Source: Saccharopolyspora spinosa NRRL 18395
Lineage (GTDB): Bacteria; Actinomycetota; Actinomycetes; Mycobacteriales; Pseudonocardiaceae
Assembly (NCBI RefSeq): GCF_000194155.1
Contig: NZ_GL877878.1
Coordinates: 626,032-690,031, forward strand
Length of the DNA stretch: 64,000 nt
Reading direction: 5' to 3'
In this document: positions 58,615-64,000 of the stretch, piece after piece
Position numbering within the stretch: the stretch's first letter is position 1
Layout: each line of letters opens with the position of its first letter
Notes under the pieces: generated by a model
Databases searched by the model: none
Told to the model about the DNA's origin: nothing
Seen by the model: the letters and a program-made list of their open reading frames with translations, nothing else
Made by a program: the position numbers and the translations under genes

Positions 58615-59736
58615 TTGACTAGCACCGACCAGGCGTCCAGCCTCATCTCGACGCTGCCTGGCCACTACTACACCGACCCCGAGCTGTTCTCCTTGGAGCA
58701 GGACCGGATCTTCGGCGCGATGTGGTTCTGCGCCGTGCGCGCCGCCGATCTCGCCGAGGCCGGGCAGTTCCGGACCGTACAGGTGGCGCGGGAGAGCGTG
58801 CTGATCACCAGGGGCCGCGACGGCGCCCTGCGGGCCTTCCTGAACATCTGCCGCCACCGGGGCGCGCGGTTGTGCGTCGAAGACACCGGGCAGGTCAAGC
58901 GCGCCTTCCAATGCCCCTACCACGCCTGGACTTACGGCACCGATGGCAAGCTGGTCGCGGCGCCGAACCTCACCTCGATGCCGGACGTCGACCGGACGCA
59001 GTTCGGGCTGATCCCGGTCGCCCTGCGCGAATGGCTCGGCTACGCGTGGGTGTGCCTGGCCGATGAGCCGCCGTCGTTCGAGGACACCGTCCTCGAGGCC
59101 GTGTCCGGGCGGCTCGGCGGCGAAGACGTGATCGGTGGCTACGGCGTCGATGGGCTCGCGCTCGGCCGCCGGATCAGCTACGACGTGCGCGCCAACTGGA
59201 AGCTGATCATCGAGAACTTCATGGAGTGCTACCACTGCGCCACGATCCACCCTGAGCTCACCGAGGTCCTGCCGGAGTTCGCCGACGGCTACGCCGCCCA
59301 GTACTACGTCGGCCACGGCGCCGAGTTCGGCTCGGACGTCGAGGGGTTCACGGTGGACGGCAGCGGCGGGTTCGAGCGGTTGGCCGGCGTCGGCGACGAG
59401 CACGACCGCCGGTACTACGCGATCACCGTCCGGCCCCAGGTGTTCCTGAACCTGGTGCCGGACCACGTGATCGTGCACCGGATGTTCCCGCTCGCCGCCG
59501 ACCGGACGCTGGTCGAGTGCGACTGGCTCTATGCGCCGGAGGTGGTCGAGGCTGGCCACGACGTGTCGCGTTCCGTCGAGCTGTTCCACCGCGTCAACCA
59601 GCAGGACTTCGACGCCTGCGAACGCTGCCAACCGGCGATGAGCTCGCGCGCCTACGCCGACGGCGGCGTCCTGGTGCCCTCCGAACACCACATCGGCGAG
59701 TTTCACGACTGGCTGCGCAGCAGGCTGGAGCTCTGA
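58615..59736 (+). CDS. Rieske non-heme iron oxygenase, glycine-betaine demethylase type (GbcA-like)
   Basis: TTG at 58615, 6 bases after AAAGGGA, gives 373 aa; the frame before it only shadows the dehydrogenase gene. The Rieske centre is NICRHRGARLC (Cys-x-His) and FQCPYHAWTYGTDG (Cys-x2-His). The mononuclear iron site is in NWKLIIENFMECYHCATIHP with two His. Relatives remove a methyl group from quaternary amines such as glycine betaine or stachydrine. Position 12 bp after the dimethylglycine dehydrogenase gene fits betaine to dimethylglycine to sarcosine. The exact substrate is an inference. Confidence 0.88.
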   Translation: MTSTDQASSLISTLPGHYYTDPELFSLEQDRIFGAMWFCAVRAADLAEAGQFRTVQVARESVLITRGRDGALRAFLNICRHRGARLCVEDTGQVKRAFQCPYHAWTYGTDGKLVAAPNLTSMPDVDRTQFGLIPVALREWLGYAWVCLADEPPSFEDTVLEAVSGRLGGEDVIGGYGVDGLALGRRISYDVRANWKLIIENFMECYHCATIHPELTEVLPEFADGYAAQYYVGHGAEFGSDVEGFTVDGSGGFERLAGVGDEHDRRYYAITVRPQVFLNLVPDHVIVHRMFPLAADRTLVECDWLYAPEVVEAGHDVSRSVELFHRVNQQDFDACERCQPAMSSRAYADGGVLVPSEHHIGEFHDWLRSRLEL

Positions 59737-59737
59737 T

Positions 59738-59838
59738 TCACACCCGGGCCTTGCGCGCGCGGCGGATTCGGGTGGTGACGAACCAGGCGACGGCGACGAC
59801 CACGGCGGCCACGACGACGTTCTGGAACACCCCAATCG
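59738..59838 (-). pseudogene. 3' remnant of a membrane permease gene
   Basis: The minus-strand frame reads TDWGVFQNVVVAAVVVAVAW, then FVTTRIRRARKARV and a stop at 59738. This is one transmembrane helix and a basic tail, as at the C-terminus of a transporter. No start or other helices exist; the sequence breaks off where the LuxR-type remnant begins at about 59839. Confidence 0.5.
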
Positions 59839-59940
59839 GTGGAGAAGCACGTGAACGCGATCTTCGACAAGCTCGACCTCGCCCACCTCACCGGCTACAG
59901 CCGCCGGGTGCTCGCCGTGCTGCGCTACCTGGACTCCTGA
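59839..59940 (+). pseudogene. 3' remnant of a LuxR/NarL-type response regulator
   Basis: The frame from 59839 encodes VEKHVNAIFDKLDL and RRVLAVLRYLDS before the stop. The first segment is the recognition helix end of a LuxR DNA-binding domain, and RRVLAVLRYL is the usual end of actinobacterial NarL-type regulators. All upstream parts are missing, replaced at the joint by the permease remnant on the other strand. Confidence 0.65.
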
Positions 59941-59974
59941 TCGTCAGGAGTTGGCGGGCGGGGAGAGTGCCGCA

Positions 59975-61357
59975 TCAACGGCGCGTGACTTCGCGCTGCG
60001 GCTGCTTGTTGCGCGCGGCCAGGTAGCCGATCACCAACGCGATCGCGAGTACGGGTGTGATGTACAGCGCGATGCGCGTTTCGGCGTCGAAGGCCAGCAG
60101 GACCACGACGAACGCGAGGAAGGCCAGCACCACGTAGTTCGAGTACGGTGCGAGCGGCATCCGGAACGGTCCGGCCTGGAGTTCGCCACGGGCGACCTTG
60201 CGCCGGTAGCCCAGGTGCGCGATCAAGATCATCGCCCAGGTGAAGATGGCGCCGGCAGTGCTGGCGCTGGTGATGTAGGTGAACGCCTGCTCCGGCACGA
60301 AGTAGTTGAGCACCACCCCGATCAGCATCGCGCCGAACGTGACGCCGATGGCCCGCGAGGGCACCGCCCGGCCGCTGAGCACACCTACCGAGCGCGGCGC
60401 CTGGCTGTCCTCGGACAGCGTGCGCAGCATCCGCGAGGTGGAGTAGATGCCGCTGTTGCACGACGACAGCGCAGCGGTGGTGACCACGAAGTTGATCACA
60501 CCGGCCGCCGCCGGGATGCCGATCAGGGTGAACGCGTGCACGAACGGGCTACCGCTGGTCGGGAACTGGAACCACGGGACCAGCACGGTCAGCGCGATCA
60601 GTGCGCCCACGTAGAAGATCAGGATTCGCCACATCACCGAGTTGATCGCCTGCGGCAGCACCTTCTGCGGGTTCTTGCTCTCGCTGGCGGTCTGGCCGAC
60701 CATCTCGACGCCGACGAAGGCGAACATGACGATCTGGAACGCCAGCAGCGACGAGGCCATGCCGTTGGGGAACAGCCCGCCGTGGGACCAGATGTTGCTC
60801 AGCGACGCGGTGTCGCCGAGGTCGCTGAAGCCGAACACCAGGATCGCCGCGGCCAGCACGATCAGCCCGATGATGGCCAGCACCTTGATGAGGGCGAACC
60901 AGAACTCGAACTCGCCGAAGAGTTTCACCGCGATCAGGTTCACCCCGCTGAGCACGATCAGTGCTCCCAGCGCGGGGATCCACTGCGGAATCGTCGGGAA
61001 CCAGAACTGGAAATACTTGCCGACCGCGGTGATCTCGGCCATGCCGGTGACTATCCACACTAGCCAGTAGCCCCAGCCGACCGCGAACTTCGCCCACGGG
61101 CCGACGAACTCGCCCGCGTACTCCGCGAACGACCCGCTGACCGGTCGGTACATCAACAGCTCGCCGAGCGCCCGCATCACGAAGAAGATCATCAGCCCGG
61201 CGATGGCGTAGATCAGGATCAGGCCGGGGCCGACCTGGTGCAGGGCCTTGCCGGAACCGAGGAACAGGCCGACCCCGATCGCCCCGCCGATCGCGATCAT
61301 GTTGATGTGCCGGGTACTCAGATCCTTCCGGTACTCCTCGGCCACTGGTTGGCTCAT
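59975..61357 (-). CDS. APC-superfamily amino-acid permease (CycA/GabP-like)
   Basis: 460 aa from ATG at 61357, with about 12 membrane helices. AAT-family signatures: LSTRHINMIAIGGAIGVGLF, GSGKALHQVGPGLILIYAIA, RALGELLMYRPVSGSFAEYA, GYWLVWIVTGMAEITAVGKY and SSCNSGIYSTSRMLRTLSED. It imports neutral or small amino acids by proton symport. Its place between betaine-demethylation genes and glyA-gcvT makes glycine, alanine or serine a fair guess, but the sequence does not fix the substrate. Confidence 0.9.
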   Translation of the reverse strand: MSQPVAEEYRKDLSTRHINMIAIGGAIGVGLFLGSGKALHQVGPGLILIYAIAGLMIFFVMRALGELLMYRPVSGSFAEYAGEFVGPWAKFAVGWGYWLVWIVTGMAEITAVGKYFQFWFPTIPQWIPALGALIVLSGVNLIAVKLFGEFEFWFALIKVLAIIGLIVLAAAILVFGFSDLGDTASLSNIWSHGGLFPNGMASSLLAFQIVMFAFVGVEMVGQTASESKNPQKVLPQAINSVMWRILIFYVGALIALTVLVPWFQFPTSGSPFVHAFTLIGIPAAAGVINFVVTTAALSSCNSGIYSTSRMLRTLSEDSQAPRSVGVLSGRAVPSRAIGVTFGAMLIGVVLNYFVPEQAFTYITSASTAGAIFTWAMILIAHLGYRRKVARGELQAGPFRMPLAPYSNYVVLAFLAFVVVLLAFDAETRIALYITPVLAIALVIGYLAARNKQPQREVTRR

Positions 61358-61501
61358 CGAAGTGGACTCCTTACTCGCCAGCGTGTTTCGCTGAAACTGC
61401 GCAGATAATCCGGCATCCGGCGAGGGCCCGCAAGCGGTTTGAACCAGTTGGAATACAGCCTTTTCCCCGTTCCAACATAGTCCACTTAGGATTTAAAACA
61501 G

Positions 61502-61548
61502 GAAGAACGCCGCATTCCGGTCATCGTTACCGAAATGCGACGTTCTTC
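61502..61548 (-). terminator. Rho-independent terminator of gcvT-glyA
   Basis: GAAGAACG (61502-61509) pairs with CGTTCTTC (61541-61548), and CGCATT with AATGCG inside it, giving a long stem with few mismatches. On the minus strand it is followed by CTGTTTTAAAT. It lies 19 bp after the glyA stop. From 61358 to 61500 the upstream region of the permease gene shows no clear element. Confidence 0.75.
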
Positions 61549-61566
61549 TCCTGGGGAGCCTTCCGA

Positions 61567-62847
61567 TCAGAGGTTCACGTACAGCGGGTGCTTGGTGGCG
61601 AGGGCTTCGACGCGGGCTCGCAGTTCGCCGCTGGCGGTTTCGTCGAAGCCGGGCTTGAGGGCCTCGGCGATGATGTCGGCGACCTCGGTGAAGTCGTCCT
61701 TGCCGAAGCCGCGGGTGGCCAGGGCCGGGGTGCCGATGCGCAGGCCGGAGGTCACCATCGGCGGCCGCGGGTCGTTGGGCACCGCGTTGCGGTTGACCGT
61801 GATGCCGATCTCGTGCAGCCGGTCCTCGGCCTGCTTGCCGTCCAGCTCGGAGTCGCGCAGGTCCACCAGCACCAGGTGCACGTCGGTGCCGCCGGAGACC
61901 AGCTGCACACCGGCCTTGGCGGCGTCGTCGGCCAGCAGCCGCTCGGCCAGGATCTGCGCGCCCTCCACGGTGCGGCGCTGCCGGTCGGCGAACTCCTCAC
62001 CGGCGGCGATCTTGAACGCCACCGCCTTGCCGGCGATCACGTGCTCCAGCGGCCCGCCCTGCTGGCCGGGGAACACCGCCGAGTTGAACTTCTTGGTGAA
62101 TTCCGAGTCCGAGGACAGGATCACGCCGCCGCGCGGGCCGCCCAGGGTCTTGTGCGTGGTGGTGGTGACGACGTGCGCGTGCGGCACCGGATTCGGGTGC
62201 AGCCCGGCGGCCACCAGACCGGCGAAGTGCGCCATGTCGACCATCAGGTAGGCGCCGACCTCGTCGGCGATCTCCCGGAACCGCTTGAAGTCCAGCTGCC
62301 GCGGGTACGCCGACCAGCCGGCGATGATCAGCTGCGGCTTGTTCTCCCGCGCCAGCCGGGCGACCTCGTCCATGTCCACGCGGTGGTCATCGGCGCGCAC
62401 GTGGTACGGCACCACGTTGTAGAGCTTGCCGGAGAAGTTGATCCGCATGCCGTGCGTGAGGTGACCGCCGTGGGCCAGGTCCAGGCCCATGATCGTGTCG
62501 CCGGGCTTGAGCAGCGCGAACATCGCCGCCGCGTTGGCCTGCGCCCCGGAGTGCGGCTGCACGTTGGCGAAGGCGGCCCCGAAGAGCTCCTTGACGCGGT
62601 CGATGGCCAGCTGCTCGACGACGTCGACGTGCTCGCAGCCACCGTAGTAGCGGCGCCCCGGGTAACCCTCGGCGTACTTGTTGGTCAGCACCGAGCCCTG
62701 CGCCTCCAGGACCGCCTGTGGTGCGAAGTTCTCCGAGGCGATCATCTCCAGCGTGGTCTGCTGGCGGTTGAGCTCGGCGCCGACCGCCGCCGCCACCTCG
62801 GGATCCACCGCGGCCAGCTGGTCGTTGAACAGGTCCGGTGTCGACAT
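61567..62847 (-). CDS. glyA: Serine hydroxymethyltransferase
   Basis: 426 aa; the ATG at 62847 has AGGAGG upstream and is preferred to the longer frame to 62880. It interconverts serine and glycine with tetrahydrofolate, using PLP. The PLP Lys is in [20 protein letters not shown]. Other family segments are [60 protein letters not shown] and [19 protein letters not shown]. It lies 25 bp after gcvT, so both belong to one unit. Here it would use glycine and methylene-THF from betaine or glycine breakdown. Confidence 0.97.
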   Translation of the reverse strand: MSTPDLFNDQLAAVDPEVAAAVGAELNRQQTTLEMIASENFAPQAVLEAQGSVLTNKYAEGYPGRRYYGGCEHVDVVEQLAIDRVKELFGAAFANVQPHSGAQANAAAMFALLKPGDTIMGLDLAHGGHLTHGMRINFSGKLYNVVPYHVRADDHRVDMDEVARLARENKPQLIIAGWSAYPRQLDFKRFREIADEVGAYLMVDMAHFAGLVAAGLHPNPVPHAHVVTTTTHKTLGGPRGGVILSSDSEFTKKFNSAVFPGQQGGPLEHVIAGKAVAFKIAAGEEFADRQRRTVEGAQILAERLLADDAAKAGVQLVSGGTDVHLVLVDLRDSELDGKQAEDRLHEIGITVNRNAVPNDPRPPMVTSGLRIGTPALATRGFGKDDFTEVADIIAEALKPGFDETASGELRARVEALATKHPLYVNL

Positions 62848-62872
62848 TGTGTTGCCTCCTGGTTCGATCTCG

Positions 62873-63976
<1,104 letters not shown>

Positions 63977-64000
63977 GGTGAGACTCCTCCTGGTGGGCGC

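Overview
The window is GC-rich DNA of about 70% G+C with many GTG and TTG starts, TANNNT-type -10 boxes close to start codons, a split his cluster using priA, and the usual actinobacterial order trpE - Trp-associated membrane protein - trpC - trpB - trpA - lgt. This points to an actinomycete, most likely Pseudonocardiaceae. Saccharopolyspora is a guess from general character, not a proof. No rRNA, tRNA, CRISPR array, prophage or transposase was found. One riboswitch is clear: a cobalamin element upstream of btuFCD.

Layout. 1-1449: end of a peptide/nickel-type ABC transporter (two ATPases) and a small membrane protein, closed by a palindromic intergenic region. 1597-5527: CorC-like CBS transporter, VOC protein, two-TM protein and a secreted M14 zinc carboxypeptidase. 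5733-8787: hisD-hisC-hisB. 8909-14094: a decayed phospholipase C gene carrying a short repeat insert, a 35-aa membrane ORF, a frameshifted C4-dicarboxylate carrier (dctA) and the divergent CitA/DcuS-type two-component system that probably controlled it. 14111-16301: soxR and a divergent split transketolase behind a MerR-type promoter. 16353-19101: hisH, small membrane ORF, priA, hisF, hisI. 19105-26413: TetR regulator, trpE, Trp-associated membrane protein, a leaderless micro-ORF coupled to trpC, trpB, trpA, lgt. trpD, trpG and trpF are absent, and PriA should supply the TrpF activity.

26450-36666: a HigBA-type toxin-antitoxin pair, B12 uptake (btuFCD), and glutamate synthase gltBD. 36827-45255: a frameshifted helicase-associated protein, a HelR-like RNA polymerase recycling ATPase, a lytic transglycosylase, a large NB-ARC/LuxR regulator and a TetR remnant. 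45283-47549: a lamin-tail/choice-of-anchor protein of lower G+C, a DUF4440 remnant, a DUF2461 protein and a VanZ-like protein. 47624-53763: pyk, tesB, an Lrp/LysE pair, a PBP4-type DacB and a DedA protein. 53764-54377: a G/T-skewed intergenic stretch ending in a LexA-type box and a small ORF.

54408-63976 looks like a methylated-glycine catabolic block: ferredoxin reductase and Rieske ferredoxin on one strand, and a dimethylglycine dehydrogenase-like protein and a Rieske oxygenase (glycine-betaine demethylase type) on the other. An amino-acid permease, glyA and gcvT follow, which would process the resulting glycine and one-carbon units. The most unusual points are the soxR-transketolase promoter, the trpC-coupled micro-ORF, hisC without a standard start codon, short palindromic repeats that sit both in terminators and inside a pseudogene, and two similar internal-deletion frameshifts.
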